Of a stretch of 64,000 nucleotides of DNA, positions 33,956-44,403 are shown piece after piece; position 1 is the stretch's first letter, and the number at the start of each line of letters is the position of its first letter. Source of the DNA: Pseudomonadota bacterium (GTDB lineage Bacteria > Desulfobacterota > Syntrophobacteria > Syntrophobacterales > Syntrophobacteraceae); NCBI GenBank assembly GCA_023416335.1, contig JAEZHY010000101.1, positions 16,474 through 80,473 of the forward strand. The letters run 5' to 3'. The position numbers and the translations under genes are program-made. The notes beneath the pieces are model-generated. The model was not told the DNA's origin and did not search any database. It saw only the letters and a list, made by a program, of their open reading frames with translations.

Positions 33956-34699
33956 CTAGGCCAGGACGCCGCCATCAACGGAGATGGATGCGCCGGTAAC
34001 AAAGCCGGCTTCGGGAGAAGCAAGAAAGAGTATGGCCGCAGCAACCTCTTCGGGCCGCCCCAGACGTTTAGAGGGTACCCCGCTGATAAGAGCGGCTTTA
34101 CCCTCCGGCGTCCCGGAAAAGCGCGTGGCCATCTCGGTATCGATCGGGCCGGGCGCAACTGCGTTGACCCGGATGCCAAATTCCGCCCCCTCGAGCGCAG
34201 CCGACTTCGTCAAACCCTCAACCGCATGTTTGCTTGCCACATAGACGGATGCGCCGGGATAGCCTCTATGCCCGGCTACGGAACTCATGTTGACAATGCT
34301 TCCTGCCCTTTGTTCCCTCATTGCGCGCATCTCATATTTCAGACACAACAGAACACCCAGAACATTCGTGTCGAAAATTCGCGAATAATTTTCATCGGTT
34401 TGCTCGATAATTGGGCCGGTTTTGCCTTCCGTGCCTGCGTTATTGACTGCAACATCGAGTCGGCCAAACCGGTTGACCGTTTGCTCAATCAGATTCTTGA
34501 CATCTTCCTCGCGACGGACATCCGCCTTGATGAATTCCGCCTCCGCTCCGAGACCGCGTAATTCAGCGACGAGTTCTGCACCTTTATCTTCATGGCGGCC
34601 GGAAACGATAATTTTCGCGCCTTCCCCGGCGAACGCCATCGCAACGGCTCGACCGATGCCGGTCAATGCGCCTGTAATGAGGACTGTTTGGTTTTTCAT
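33956..34699 (-). CDS. Short-chain dehydrogenase/reductase
   Basis: A classical SDR of 247 residues that uses NAD(P)H to reduce or oxidise a carbonyl/hydroxyl group. Diagnostic elements: the cofactor loop TGALTGIGRAVA near residue 9, NNAG near 85, catalytic Ser in SIVNMSSVAG near 137, Tyr and Lys in VYVASKHAVEG near 153, and the C-terminal TGASISVDGG. The acidic residue after strand 2 is replaced by Arg (SGRHEDKG), which is consistent with NADP preference. The start is ATG 34699, with AAGGAG 8 bases upstream. The gene converges with the HtrA gene and is divergent from the binding-protein gene. The substrate is unknown. Confidence 0.93.
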   Translation of the reverse strand: MKNQTVLITGALTGIGRAVAMAFAGEGAKIIVSGRHEDKGAELVAELRGLGAEAEFIKADVRREEDVKNLIEQTVNRFGRLDVAVNNAGTEGKTGPIIEQTDENYSRIFDTNVLGVLLCLKYEMRAMREQRAGSIVNMSSVAGHRGYPGASVYVASKHAVEGLTKSAALEGAEFGIRVNAVAPGPIDTEMATRFSGTPEGKAALISGVPSKRLGRPEEVAAAILFLASPEAGFVTGASISVDGGVLA

Positions 34700-34882
34700 T
34701 GAAGTTCTCCTTTGGAAAACATCGGATAACTTCAAGATGTATGTCGTGCATGGATTGTCAAGTTTGCTGTGGGAGTTGGAAAATATTCGAAAAAAATCCC
34801 TTCCAATAATCATTCAATCGCCTAAAGCTTTTGCAATACCCAGCCGATAATCAGACAAGCAGAGGCGCGTCAAGGAGGAAAA

Positions 34883-35710
34883 ATGAAGATAATAATTTGT
34901 ATATTTCTAGCTTTATCTGCTTTCGTTTTACCTGGCTCAGGTTTTGCGGCCGACTCGTTTATTCTTGGGGTGGCGCCGCATACGAGCGCCAGAGTTATTA
35001 TGTCAATGTATCAGCCGTTGAGAATATATCTGGAAAAATCGCTCAATATGTCGCTGGAAGTCGCAACCGCGCCGGACTTTACCGAATTTGCACGACGGGC
35101 GCTTGCCGGTGAATATGACATTGCCGTAACAACAGGCCATCAGGCTCGTTTGTTGCAAACTGATGCTGGGTATATTCCCCTGCTTACCTACAAGGCAGAT
35201 TTCAAGGCTGTTGCCATTGTTCCGAAGGAAAGCCGGATCTATACACCGCATGACGTCATGGGAAAGAGAGCCCTGGGTTTGAGCCCTTCCTCCCTGGTGA
35301 CATTATGGGGTCTGCACTGGCTTATCGATAATGGTCTAAGCGATGTCCCGGTCCACTATGTGAGTGCTTCGGACAGTGTTGCACAGTTGATAGTTGCAGG
35401 CGATTCACAAATTGGTTTCCTGTCTTTGGCCAATTTTCAAAAACTCTCACCCGCTATTGGAGCCCAACTGCGCATCCTGGATGAAAGCCCCGCAATGGCC
35501 GGAAGGGTATATATGCTAAACAATCGCCATTCGGACCGCCAAACGGAAATTGATTCCGCACTTTGGGGCTTCGCCGAAACCCCCGAAGCTAAGCTCTATT
35601 TCGAAACAAACCAACTGGAAGGGTACCGGAAGCTGGAGCCGGGGGAATTGGCGGAAATGGACAAATATGCAGCAGAAGTAAGGCAGGCCCTCAAAGAAGG
35701 CGGGAAATGA
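34883..35710 (+). CDS. Phosphate/phosphonate-type periplasmic binding protein (PhnD-like)
   Basis: A 275-residue exported protein of the PhnD/SsuA type-2 periplasmic binding class. Signal peptide: [22 protein letters not shown]. The mature protein starts [23 protein letters not shown], the usual N-terminal lobe with a short P-loop-like ligand region. [15 protein letters not shown] near residue 80 and [19 protein letters not shown] near 165 show the two-lobe pattern. There is no ABC permease or ATPase nearby. It overlaps by 4 bases (ATGA) the gene for a hybrid histidine kinase, so it is most likely the periplasmic sensor subunit of that kinase. RBS: AAGGAGG before ATG 34883. Confidence 0.9.
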   Translation: MKIIICIFLALSAFVLPGSGFAADSFILGVAPHTSARVIMSMYQPLRIYLEKSLNMSLEVATAPDFTEFARRALAGEYDIAVTTGHQARLLQTDAGYIPLLTYKADFKAVAIVPKESRIYTPHDVMGKRALGLSPSSLVTLWGLHWLIDNGLSDVPVHYVSASDSVAQLIVAGDSQIGFLSLANFQKLSPAIGAQLRILDESPAMAGRVYMLNNRHSDRQTEIDSALWGFAETPEAKLYFETNQLEGYRKLEPGELAEMDKYAAEVRQALKEGGK

Positions 35711-38427
35711 ACAGGTTTTCTCCCCTCAAAACCCTCCGTGGTCGTCTCTTGCTGTTGGCGGTAGGTATTGAAATGCTGATGCTTTCGATCCTTGTAGCCA
35801 ACAGCATGCGGCTGTTGCATGACGCAATGGTATCCCAGGCTCGTCTTCAGGCAGAGCAGATGCACCCTGTTATTGCAGCAGCTCTCACGGCCCCTTTGGT
35901 GCAAAGAGACTATGCCACGGTCCAGGCCGTAATAGACGAGAGCAGGACTGCGGGAGGTGTCAATTATATTGCCATAGTAGATACTTCCGGACGGCGGATT
36001 TGTTCGTCAGGGTGGCCGAAGGAAATGCCTCTTCCCAAACCCAGTGCGGATTTAACGATTCTTGACAGAGAAATGGCTCCGCGCTACGACGTACAGGTCC
36101 CGATCTCTTACCTCCGCCAGCCGCTTGGCATTCTTCAATTTGGGCTCGACCTGTCTCAAATCATTGCCGCACGCAAATCCCTTCTTATTCAGGGCCTTGG
36201 GATTGCAAGCGTCGAAATTGCTCTCTCGTCGCTGATACTCTTTCTTTTGGGATACCGAATAACCAGGCACTTATCAGATTTGACCAAAGCAAGCATTGAG
36301 GTGAGTGCCGGAAATTTCCCACCGCCGATCGTTCCGGAAGGAAATGACGATGTAGGAAAACTGGGGGTTGCCTTCAATACGATGGCGCGAGTCATCTCGG
36401 AACGCGTTAAGGAATTGACCGAGGCAAAATTGATTGCCGAAGATGCCGATCGCGCTAAGTCGCAGTTTCTGGCCAGCATGAGCCATGAAATTCGAACTCC
36501 TATGAACGGGATGCTCGGCATGACCCAGTTGCTGCTGGACACCGATCTAAAGCCCAAACAACGCGAGATGGCTGAAGCGGCACTCAATTCCGGTGAATCT
36601 TTGCTTCAAATTTTGAACGATATTCTTGATTTTTCAAAGATTGAAGCCGGCAGGCTCGAGCTTGTCAACATCGATTTCAACTTGTGGGAAATGGTCGAGG
36701 AATCGGTAGCTTTGTTTTCCGAAAACGCCCACAAAAAGGGAATCGAGCTGGTTTGCAGTATCAAACGGGAAGTGCCGTTGAGTGTCCAGGGAGACCCTGT
36801 CAGGATACGGCAGATTTTGGTGAATCTTATCGGAAACGCGGTCAAGTTCACCCACAGCGGCGAGGTAGTGGTCCAGGTCGAAACTACCAAAGGTGGAGGA
36901 GAAAAATCTGAAATAGCTTTTGAGGTAAGAGACACAGGAATCGGGATACCCATTGAGGCCCAGGCCAGGATTTTCGAGAGTTTCTCGCAAGCCGACTCCT
37001 CAATGAGTCGGAAATACGGAGGCACAGGACTTGGGCTATCCATTAGCAAGCAGCTTTGCCGGATGATGGGCGGCACATTGGAACTGGCCAGTGTTCCCGG
37101 CAAAGGAAGCACTTTCAGGTTCCGGGTACCTCTAGAGAACACGTCAGGAACTTCGCCATCCATGACTGACGCTTCGCGGCGGAATTTACGCGACCTGCGT
37201 GTCTTGATAGTGGATGATAACGAAACCTGCCGTTCCGTTCTGCTTGAACAGATTACCTCCTGGGGAATGAAAGTCGCGAGCGCGGAAGACGGGTTCCGCG
37301 CCATAGAGATGCTGCGCCGGGAATCCGCCGGGAATAAGCCGTTCGATCTTGTGATTCTCGATATGCAGATGCCGGGTATAAATGGGCTTGCTGTTGCAAA
37401 ATTCATTCAAACAGATCAGTCTATAGTCGATGTCAAAATAATCATGCTCACAGGACTGAGCATAGATGTGAGTGAAGCACAAGAGGCAGGCATAGCGGCC
37501 TGTGTCAGCAAGCCGGTACGCCAGTCCCAGATCTACGATGTGTTGGTGGAGACAATCTCTGCCAATGCAGATAAAGACCCCCATCATACAATGGATATAA
37601 CGCGCGAAAATCTGCGATTAGAAGGCGAAATCCTGCTTGCGGAAGATAATCCAATAAACCAGAAGGTAGCGGAACAAATGCTTGCCTCTCTTGGCTTACA
37701 CGTGGATGTCGTTTCCAACGGCAGAGAGGTGCTGGATGCGCTCTCAAAAAAATCCTACGGTCTTATCTTTATGGATTGCCAAATGCCCGAAATGAACGGG
37801 TATGAAGCTGCAAAAATGATAAGGTTGAACGAATTCTCAAATTCGTCGCCCTCAAAAGATGCGCACGTTCCAATAGTTGCACTGACCGCCCACGCAATGA
37901 AAGGTGACCGTGAATTGTGTCTTTCCGCAGGTATGGATGACTATCTCACGAAACCATTCGACCGAAAACAACTTTACGCAGCCGTGGAACGTTGGCTTCC
38001 CGGGAACCGGATTTCAAAAGGTGTTGTTGCAGATAATCGTGATTTGATGCCTGAGACTGCCCAAACGGAGGTGCTTCATTCGCCTGCAATTGATATCGAT
38101 CAGGTACTCGACAGAATAGGCGGGAATCGATCTCTGCTTGCAGAACTTCTAACCAGATTCTCAAAGGAATATGGCGACGAGGTTTCCACGATCAGGACCG
38201 GACTCGACCAGGGCGATCGCGATGGAGCCCTTCATAAGGCGCATGCCCTCAAAGGTGTTGCTGCAAATCTCTCAGCCACTGCCGTCTTTGAGACCTTGGA
38301 AAAACTTGAAGCAGCATTACGTAATGGGAGTACCGGTGTGGAAGAACTCGTGGCGGAGTTGGATGAATGCTTGTCTTCTGCAATAGATTTCACTCGAAAA
38401 TGGCTGGCCGATCAGCGAAGCAACTGA
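35707..38427 (+). CDS. Hybrid sensor histidine kinase with two receivers and an Hpt domain
   Basis: A 906-residue membrane kinase. Membrane segment 1 is near 13-31, a periplasmic domain follows at about 35-155, and membrane segment 2 is near 160-182. HAMP is near 183-240, and HisKA has [19 protein letters not shown] near 255. HATPase_c has DTGIGIP near 410 and [10 protein letters not shown] near 435. Receiver 1 ([14 protein letters not shown] near 497, [11 protein letters not shown]) and receiver 2 ([16 protein letters not shown] near 637, [13 protein letters not shown]) both keep the acceptor aspartate. The Hpt domain has [17 protein letters not shown] near 840. This is a complete phosphorelay in one protein. 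The ATG overlaps the stop of the binding-protein gene. No stand-alone response regulator is adjacent. Confidence 0.95.
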   Translation: MNRFSPLKTLRGRLLLLAVGIEMLMLSILVANSMRLLHDAMVSQARLQAEQMHPVIAAALTAPLVQRDYATVQAVIDESRTAGGVNYIAIVDTSGRRICSSGWPKEMPLPKPSADLTILDREMAPRYDVQVPISYLRQPLGILQFGLDLSQIIAARKSLLIQGLGIASVEIALSSLILFLLGYRITRHLSDLTKASIEVSAGNFPPPIVPEGNDDVGKLGVAFNTMARVISERVKELTEAKLIAEDADRAKSQFLASMSHEIRTPMNGMLGMTQLLLDTDLKPKQREMAEAALNSGESLLQILNDILDFSKIEAGRLELVNIDFNLWEMVEESVALFSENAHKKGIELVCSIKREVPLSVQGDPVRIRQILVNLIGNAVKFTHSGEVVVQVETTKGGGEKSEIAFEVRDTGIGIPIEAQARIFESFSQADSSMSRKYGGTGLGLSISKQLCRMMGGTLELASVPGKGSTFRFRVPLENTSGTSPSMTDASRRNLRDLRVLIVDDNETCRSVLLEQITSWGMKVASAEDGFRAIEMLRRESAGNKPFDLVILDMQMPGINGLAVAKFIQTDQSIVDVKIIMLTGLSIDVSEAQEAGIAACVSKPVRQSQIYDVLVETISANADKDPHHTMDITRENLRLEGEILLAEDNPINQKVAEQMLASLGLHVDVVSNGREVLDALSKKSYGLIFMDCQMPEMNGYEAAKMIRLNEFSNSSPSKDAHVPIVALTAHAMKGDRELCLSAGMDDYLTKPFDRKQLYAAVERWLPGNRISKGVVADNRDLMPETAQTEVLHSPAIDIDQVLDRIGGNRSLLAELLTRFSKEYGDEVSTIRTGLDQGDRDGALHKAHALKGVAANLSATAVFETLEKLEAALRNGSTGVEELVAELDECLSSAIDFTRKWLADQRSN

Positions 38428-38677
38428 TTGCAAGCCCAGGTATCGCACATCGAGCGCATTATTAGCTTCCAAGATGGGGCGCCGCTTAAGATTACCGAAA
38501 AACACCGTCATTGACATCCAAATTTGCTTATTCGAACTCAAGACTGTAAGATTCTACACTTCTCTGAAGTTGCTTCGAAGGCTGCCGGGCAGAATATCGG
38601 CCGAGCGTTCGGCAGGGCATTTGCCGGTAATCAAATCAATCCGGTATTGTGGACCGTAATTCGCGGGAGATATAAAC

Positions 38678-39649
38678 TTGCCGATCATACAATCGACCTA
38701 TTCTGCGCCTCCGCTATTCCGGAACCCGCATGTCCAGACTCTTTTTGCCGGCGGGTTTCGCACAGTGAGAGGCGTTGTCTATCACAGGGAACGGATAGAA
38801 ACTCCGGACGACGACTTTGTCGATGTGGATTGGTCCAAAATCGGCTCAAATCGGGCGACCCTGGTTCTGCATGGTCTGGAAGGCGATTCCGGCCGGGCAT
38901 ACGTGCGCGGCATGGTGCGGGCCTTGAACAGGGGAGGGTGGGATGTCGCGGCGATGAATTTCAGATGTTGCAGCGGCGAATGCAACAGGACTCTCCGTTT
39001 CTATCACAGCGGCGAGACCGGAGATATTCACACGGTGCTGCAGCATATATTTGAGCCGGAAAATTACGGCGAAGTTGCCCTGGCGGGTTTCAGCCTGGGA
39101 GGAAACGTTATATTGAAATACCTGGGCGAACAGGGCACCCGATTACACCCGCTGGTGAAAAAGGCTGTGGTATTTTCGGTGCCCTGCGACCTGGCTTCGA
39201 GCGCCCGGGAACTCAGCAGGCCCTCCAACGGCTTTTACCTCAGGCGGTTTCTCAGGATGCTGCACGGGAAGATCCGCATGAAAATGCAATTCATGCCGGA
39301 CCGGATCGACGACCGTGGGTACGCTGAAATCAAAGACTTCAAGGACTATGATGACCGCTATACCTCCGCGATCCACTGGTTTGCCGATGCGGAAGATTAC
39401 TGGGCAAAGGCTTCCAGCAGGCCCGGCATCCCCCGCATCGCCATCCCTACGCTGCTTGTCAACGCGGCGGACGACCCTTTCTTAGGTGAGCCCTGCTATC
39501 CCGTGGACGAGGCCGAAGCGAGCGCTTGCTTCCATCTGGAAATCCCCGGGCACGGGGGACATGTCGGATTCGTTGCGTTCGGTCCCCTTGGCGAATACTG
39601 GTCGGAAAGACGAGCCGTCTCTTTCCTTAACGAGGAGCCTGTGGGATGA
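38678..39649 (+). CDS. YheT-like alpha/beta-hydrolase
   Basis: A 323-residue cytosolic hydrolase of the YheT family. The N-terminal LFRNPHVQTLFAG is a family signature, LVLHGLEGDSGRAYVRGM near residue 66 is the oxyanion loop, and NFRCCSGECNRTLRFYHSGET near 92 is typical of YheT. The nucleophile elbow is GFSLGGNVILK near 137, and the histidine is in IPGHGGHVGF near 300. The acid is in VNAADDPFL near 265. The start TTG 38678 fits the family start (PIIQSTYSAPPLFRNPH) and has GGGAG upstream. The substrate is not known for most members. Confidence 0.92.
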   Translation: MPIIQSTYSAPPLFRNPHVQTLFAGGFRTVRGVVYHRERIETPDDDFVDVDWSKIGSNRATLVLHGLEGDSGRAYVRGMVRALNRGGWDVAAMNFRCCSGECNRTLRFYHSGETGDIHTVLQHIFEPENYGEVALAGFSLGGNVILKYLGEQGTRLHPLVKKAVVFSVPCDLASSARELSRPSNGFYLRRFLRMLHGKIRMKMQFMPDRIDDRGYAEIKDFKDYDDRYTSAIHWFADAEDYWAKASSRPGIPRIAIPTLLVNAADDPFLGEPCYPVDEAEASACFHLEIPGHGGHVGFVAFGPLGEYWSERRAVSFLNEEPVG

Positions 39650-39720
39650 GAACGGCCTCTGTACTAAAGGATCATTTGGCCTAAATTGAAATCACGAAAA
39701 GTTTTCGACAGGGGCGGCCA

Positions 39721-41424
39721 TTGGATTACAAACTGATCGACTTGATCGATGTACCAAAAACGCAAAAACTGCTTGAAAACTTCGCAGGAGTGCTCGGCGT
39801 TTCCGCCGCAATTTTCGATATCGACGGCGAGGTCCTGGTGTCCTCTTTCTGGCAGAGATTATGTACCGTTTTCCATAATTCCAATCCAGACACCCGCAGG
39901 AAATGCATCGAGAGCAACACCGAACTGGCCAGGAATTTATTCGATGGGAAAAATTTTGCCCTGTATCAATGCCTGAACGGTCTGACGGTCGCTTCATCGC
40001 CAATCGTCATCGAGGGAAAACATCTGGCCAATGCAGTTCTTGGACAATTCCTGCTCGAAGAACCCGACGTCGATTTTTTCGAGCGGCACGCAGAGGCTCA
40101 TGGTTTTGACAGACCCGCCTATCTGGATGCTTTATCCGAAATCCCGCGCCTGGAAAAGGAAAAGCTCCCTTACGCGCTTGCCTTCCTTTCCTCTTTTGCC
40201 AAAATGATTGCAACCATGGGCCTCAACCAGCTGCGGCAACTGGAGGTGGAGAGGCAATTGCAGTCAAGGAATAAAGAGCTGAGCGAATCGGCGGAAATGC
40301 TCAGGGCTCAGAACGAAGAAATTATCAAGTCTCAACAGCTTATCCGGTCTGTGGCCCGCTTTCCTGCTGAAGATCCAAATCCTGTGTTACGGGTAACGCC
40401 GGGCGGAGAAATCCTCTACATGAACCCTGCAGCCCGAGTTACTTTGCCCGATTTTGGCGAGGGGGCGCGAATCCGGTCTTCCTGGCGTAAAGTAATTGCA
40501 GAAGCAGCTCTCAAAGGGGCTCCGGTCATGTTGGATGCTGCGGTGGGGGACCAGATATTTTCCTTCATGTTTGTGCCCGTTGCAGGCGAAGACTATTTGA
40601 ACATTTACGGCGCCGACATTACCGATCGCAAAAAAGCGGAAGAGGAACTGTGCAAAGCCCGCGATGAGTTGGAGGCAAAGGTTCAGGAGCGTACCGCCGA
40701 ACTGAAATCCTATGCGGTGAAACTTGAGCAGAGTAACCGCGACCTCGAGCAATTCGCTTACATTGCCTCTCACGATCTGCAGGAGCCTCTCAGAAAAATT
40801 CGCTTCTTCTCCGATCTGTTCCTTTCGTCTCTTAAAGACGGCTTAGGTGAGGACTCCAGGAACTACCTGGAGAGAATGCGTGCCGCCGCCGGCCGGATGA
40901 GCGAGCTTATCAGCGCCATCCTGAACCTGTCCAGGGTTTCTACAAGAACGGAAGCATTCAGCCCGGTGAACTTGGGAGACGTGGCAAAAAGAGCTTACGA
41001 AACACTGGAATTTCACCTTCGGGAAACCGGCGGAGAGATAGAGATCGGCGAACTTCCGACCGTCGATGCCGATGAGAAACAAATGGAGCAGCTATTTCAG
41101 AATTTGATCGGGAATGCTCTAAAGTACCAGGAACCTGGCGCGAAGCCGTCGATCAGGTTGTATTCAAATTGTTCGGAAGACGATCTGAATCAAATCTTTG
41201 TTGAGGATAACGGAATCGGCTTTGAAGAGTCCCTTCGGGAAGAAATCTTCGCGCCATTTCGACGCCTGCACGGCCGGAGCAGCATCTATGAAGGCACAGG
41301 GATGGGGCTTGCGATATGCCGAAAAATCGTCGAACGGCACCAGGGCACCATAACTGCTGCAAGCAAACCGGGAAAAGGTTCTACTTTTATCGTCAGTTTA
41401 CCGAAAAAACAGACGAACAAATAG
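39721..41424 (+). CDS. PocR-domain sensor histidine kinase
   Basis: A 567-residue cytoplasmic kinase. Residues 1-165 form a PocR sensory domain (LLENFAGVLGVSAAIFDIDG, CIESNTELARNL, VIEGKHLANAVLGQFLLEEP), a PAS-like small-molecule sensor with cysteines. A helical linker follows. A PAS domain covers about 225-310 (PNPVLRVTPGGEILYMNPAA), then a coiled coil (AEEELCKARDELEAKVQERTAEL), HisKA with FAYIASHDLQEPLRKIRFFS near 350, and HATPase_c with DNGIGFEESL near 497 and GTGMGLAICRKIVERHQG near 527. There are no membrane segments. The start TTG 39721 fits the domain boundary. No partner regulator is adjacent. The ligand is unknown. Confidence 0.93.
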   Translation: MDYKLIDLIDVPKTQKLLENFAGVLGVSAAIFDIDGEVLVSSFWQRLCTVFHNSNPDTRRKCIESNTELARNLFDGKNFALYQCLNGLTVASSPIVIEGKHLANAVLGQFLLEEPDVDFFERHAEAHGFDRPAYLDALSEIPRLEKEKLPYALAFLSSFAKMIATMGLNQLRQLEVERQLQSRNKELSESAEMLRAQNEEIIKSQQLIRSVARFPAEDPNPVLRVTPGGEILYMNPAARVTLPDFGEGARIRSSWRKVIAEAALKGAPVMLDAAVGDQIFSFMFVPVAGEDYLNIYGADITDRKKAEEELCKARDELEAKVQERTAELKSYAVKLEQSNRDLEQFAYIASHDLQEPLRKIRFFSDLFLSSLKDGLGEDSRNYLERMRAAAGRMSELISAILNLSRVSTRTEAFSPVNLGDVAKRAYETLEFHLRETGGEIEIGELPTVDADEKQMEQLFQNLIGNALKYQEPGAKPSIRLYSNCSEDDLNQIFVEDNGIGFEESLREEIFAPFRRLHGRSSIYEGTGMGLAICRKIVERHQGTITAASKPGKGSTFIVSLPKKQTNK

Positions 41425-41479
41425 ATGCGGAGGCGGAGCCGGCAGACCTGACGGCCTGCCGGACCCGGAAATATTCGGC

Positions 41480-42202
41480 TCACCTTGGCAGTTCATACCC
41501 GTACCGCGTCGGGTCGCTCAGGACCGCCTTCATCGCAATGATTCTGAAAACATATCGCTCGGTATCCTGCGGCAGCATCAACTGGTAGTAATCCCTCGCC
41601 CCCTGCGCGCGGAATTCGTCCATAATGCGTTTTTCACCGAACTTGAAAGCCGCTATGGCAAGAGGCCAGCTCCTGAAGCTGCGGTAAAGATCGCCCAGGT
41701 ACTGCAAAGCGCTATCGGGGGAGACTGCGAAGTCATAGAGCGTGTCCGGCGATTTCCTCCTATCCGAGGCATTCAGTGGGGGCTCGCTTTCCGCAAGGGC
41801 GACATACTTCAGGTCTTCGGGCAGGTTGAGGCTGCGAAGTCGTTCCTCAACCCACGGGAAATAGCGCCCCTTGCGTTTTAACCACCGGTAGACCTGTGCA
41901 TGATTGTAAACGACGAGGGTGAACTCTTTGTCGAATCGCTCCATGGTCTCCTGGTGATCCAGGGGAACTCGTTCCCCGCAAAAATCCATCCTGGCCGGCG
42001 TAGGGAAATAAGTGCCATAGCCATGGTAAACCGGAGGCTGGACCTGTGCGGGTGCAACCGGCTTTTCCGCCTGGGCCGCCGCCTGTGCGGGCGGAGCCAC
42101 AGGGGCTGTGCTTTGCCTGGTTGAACAGCCGAATACGCCTGCCGCAATGAAAAGAGCCGTCACAAGGTAGGCCAGTCTCCCAGGCCTGGAACAATCGTGC
42201 AT
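41480..42202 (-). CDS. MltD-like lipoprotein lacking the catalytic core
   Basis: A lipoprotein of 240 residues: the lipobox GVFGCS puts the acylated cysteine at residue 26, and a Pro/Ala-rich linker follows. The second half aligns with the lytic transglycosylase MltD fold: FPWVEERLRSLNLPEDLKYVALAES near 115-139, then, with a shortened interval, SALQYLGDLYRSFRSWPLAIAAFKFGEKRI and FWKL-like YYQLMLPQDTERYVFRII. E138 sits where the catalytic Glu would be. The middle core (normally the glycine-rich GLWQF block) is absent, so catalysis is doubtful. ATG 42202 has CGGAGG 8 bases upstream. It may be a peptidoglycan-binding relic or a reduced enzyme. Confidence 0.75.
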   Translation of the reverse strand: MHDCSRPGRLAYLVTALFIAAGVFGCSTRQSTAPVAPPAQAAAQAEKPVAPAQVQPPVYHGYGTYFPTPARMDFCGERVPLDHQETMERFDKEFTLVVYNHAQVYRWLKRKGRYFPWVEERLRSLNLPEDLKYVALAESEPPLNASDRRKSPDTLYDFAVSPDSALQYLGDLYRSFRSWPLAIAAFKFGEKRIMDEFRAQGARDYYQLMLPQDTERYVFRIIAMKAVLSDPTRYGYELPR

Positions 42203-42358
42203 AGCGGTACCTCCGAATCCGATAATTTCCCTCGATCATATTCCTGCGAGTTCGAGAACATATACCGCACAAAAGAGCGGTTCGTCTATAATCACATCAA
42301 TTTGTCAGGCGTGACATCTTCCGGATCGCGATAATCCGCGCGGAGAGCACCGCAAACC

Positions 42359-42841
42359 TCAGATACCCGCATCTATTTCCGTCACATCCAGTACTCTTCG
42401 AAGGTCTTGCGGGTTCATTTCAATGAGGAAGCCTCTTTTGCCTCCGTTGATGTATATTTTTTCGAGAGAAAGGACGGTGCGCTCCACGTAAACAGGGAGG
42501 TCTTTCCGAGTACCGAAAAGACTGATGCCGCCTACGAGATACCCCGTCAGTTTCTGCGCAGTAGCCATATCACATGGATTCACATGCTTCGTTCCGATAA
42601 TACGAGCGAGTTGCCTGGTGGAAACTTCCATGTCGCCGTGCATGAGCACGAGAAAGTGTTTACGGGATTCCGTTTCCATCACCAGTGTTTTTATAACCGC
42701 ATGTTCGGATACCCCGAGAACTGCGGACGCATGCTTCGTACCCCCGTGATCGACAAAAGGGTAGAGATGAGGTTGGAAGGCAATTTTATTGTCTCTTAAC
42801 AGGCGGACTCCCGGTGTGATTGGATAGTCCGATTTCTGCAT
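42359..42841 (-). CDS. ybaK: YbaK/EbsC aminoacyl-tRNA deacylase
   Basis: A 160-residue editing enzyme of the YbaK/ProX type that hydrolyses mischarged Cys- or Ala-tRNA(Pro). Its features are the conserved KTLVMETESRKHFLVLMHGDMEVS (a Lys in the catalytic pocket), VGGISLFGTRKDLPVYVE near residue 105 and NGGKRGFLIEMNPQDL near 135. The start MQKSDYPITPGVRLL at 42841 fits the family and has GGAGG 11 bases upstream; the longer frame would add an unlikely leader. It stands alone. Confidence 0.92.
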   Translation of the reverse strand: MQKSDYPITPGVRLLRDNKIAFQPHLYPFVDHGGTKHASAVLGVSEHAVIKTLVMETESRKHFLVLMHGDMEVSTRQLARIIGTKHVNPCDMATAQKLTGYLVGGISLFGTRKDLPVYVERTVLSLEKIYINGGKRGFLIEMNPQDLRRVLDVTEIDAGI

Positions 42842-43209
42842 CCGGTCGATACCTCCGTGGTAGAACAAAATCCGATGTGCTTGCCCTCTGCCCAAAAATC
42901 AGGCGCCAGTGTACCTCATAGGAGGTTGACGTCAACTCTGGTCTTCTCGTGCGTCCGTCAAGAGAACCTGCTGCTTGATGCAACAACTCACCGAAAGCGG
43001 GACGGAATTTCTCCGCACCGCGCTTCGGACGGTTCTTCACAGCCGTTGCATTCGTCGGAAGGGATCGCAGGGGCATTCTCGTGGTTAAACAGGGCGGGCG
43101 TGTTCACCGGGGGCGGCCACGGCAGTTTCTTCAGTCCGTTTTCCTCGATTCAATTCCCATCGGTCTTCTCCTGCGACCGAATTACTCCAGGCACAATGGC
43201 CTCGACGGT
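42842..43209. other. Intergenic, no gene supported
   Basis: About 370 bases. Rightward frames here are short and have no domain. Confidence 0.4.
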
Positions 43210-43323
43210 TTAGAAATCGAGAAAGGTCAATGCAAGCAGGAACGCCGCGATCAAAGACAAAGGGAGAAAAAGATTCGCCAAGCGTGCTACCCGATCTGGA
43301 TCGATATCCTGATAATTACTCAT
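43210..43323 (-). CDS. Possible 37-residue single-span membrane protein
   Basis: An ORF too short for automatic calling reads MSNYQDIDPDRVARLANLF and then a hydrophobic run of about 17 residues (LPLSLIAAFLLALTFLD) to the stop. A polar, acid-and-basic N-terminal third followed by one membrane helix is the usual form of small membrane proteins. GAGG lies 12 bases upstream of the ATG, rather far. No conservation evidence is available, so this is a candidate only. Confidence 0.3.
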   Translation of the reverse strand: MSNYQDIDPDRVARLANLFLPLSLIAAFLLALTFLDF

Positions 43324-44403
43324 TTGCTGCTTACGCCTCTTTCATTTCCGAATTTTTGGCCTGCCCAAGATCAGACTGATGCCGATCACACCGGCCGGCC
43401 GGACATTACTCCTTATTGAAGCCTTCAACTTTAAGGATGGCCATCCATCGGATCAAGCACAAGGAGGATATCGGCGGACGATTAAATGCAGAGGAAGATA
43501 ATCGGGGGGATCCGCAATCAGCGGGCATTCAGGTCCGGCATTCAATTCCAGTACGTCGATCGCCGCATATTTGAAGTTCAGGACAGCAGACCCGTAAACA
43601 AAATACGAAAGGCAGAAACTTTGAACCACGAAATTCTTGGAGCAGCAGAGCCGCAACCAAAATGCAAAAACAAAACCCTTAACCACGAAAGTCACGAAAA
43701 TCACGAAAAAAAACGGACAAATATTGTCGCGAAGCGGGGTAAGGCTTCGTCGTGCTCACCGTCTTGCACTCGGAACCAAACCATGGGTGACACGGGCAAC
43801 GTGGTTTTGGTTGCCCGTGCGCAGGCAAGAGGGACGGTAATTCTAAGCGAAGCCTCTTGTCCTCCGGACCCAGGCAACGATAAAACCTGTTGCCTGGGCC
43901 ACCCGCAAACCATCGGTTCCGTGATGGGTTCCCAAGCGGAGAGCTTGGAAATCAGCGAATGACAAAAATCGTGGGATAGGTGGAGCGGAGAGACTGTGTC
44001 ATGTCGTCGATGAAAACCAGCCCAATCCCGGTCGATTATGACACAGTCCCGGAGCGCAACCTATCTTTTGGGGATAAGCCGCAGGTACGAAATTCACGAA
44101 AGTGCCGTTCGGTCCTCCGCGGCTTAAAATGCGCCTAAGAAGTTGATGCCAAACGATTTGCAGAACCGCAGGCAGGAAATCTTGCTCAACAAACCAGAAA
44201 ATGCCTGATAGTAGTATGAGAGGCAACTGCAGTAATTTCGCCCGCCCGTCGATCGGGACTTGATGTAAAAGGACAGAAAACCGCCATGGGATGCAGTTTC
44301 AAAAAACTTGTAAATTTGTTCTCACCATCACATAATCGGCCTTGGTGGATTATATTTTCTGTGACGTGGCGAGTATTTAAATCATGTATACAGGTGATCT
44401 GAA
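43324..44403. repeat. Intergenic region with stem-loop mosaic repeat, copy 2 (core 43727-43940)
   Basis: No convincing gene lies here. From about 43770 to 43898 three perfect hairpins stand in tandem: CACGGGCAAC/GTTGCCCGTG (43791-43819), CAAGAGG/CCTCTTG (43826-43859) and CCCAGGCAAC/GTTGCCTGGG (43869-43898). The same three occur in reverse at 54868-54980, and the first part at 0.63 kb. A block AACCACGAAAGTCACGAAAA precedes it. The remainder, from 43940 to the hicB start, has no recognised feature. Confidence 0.75.
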
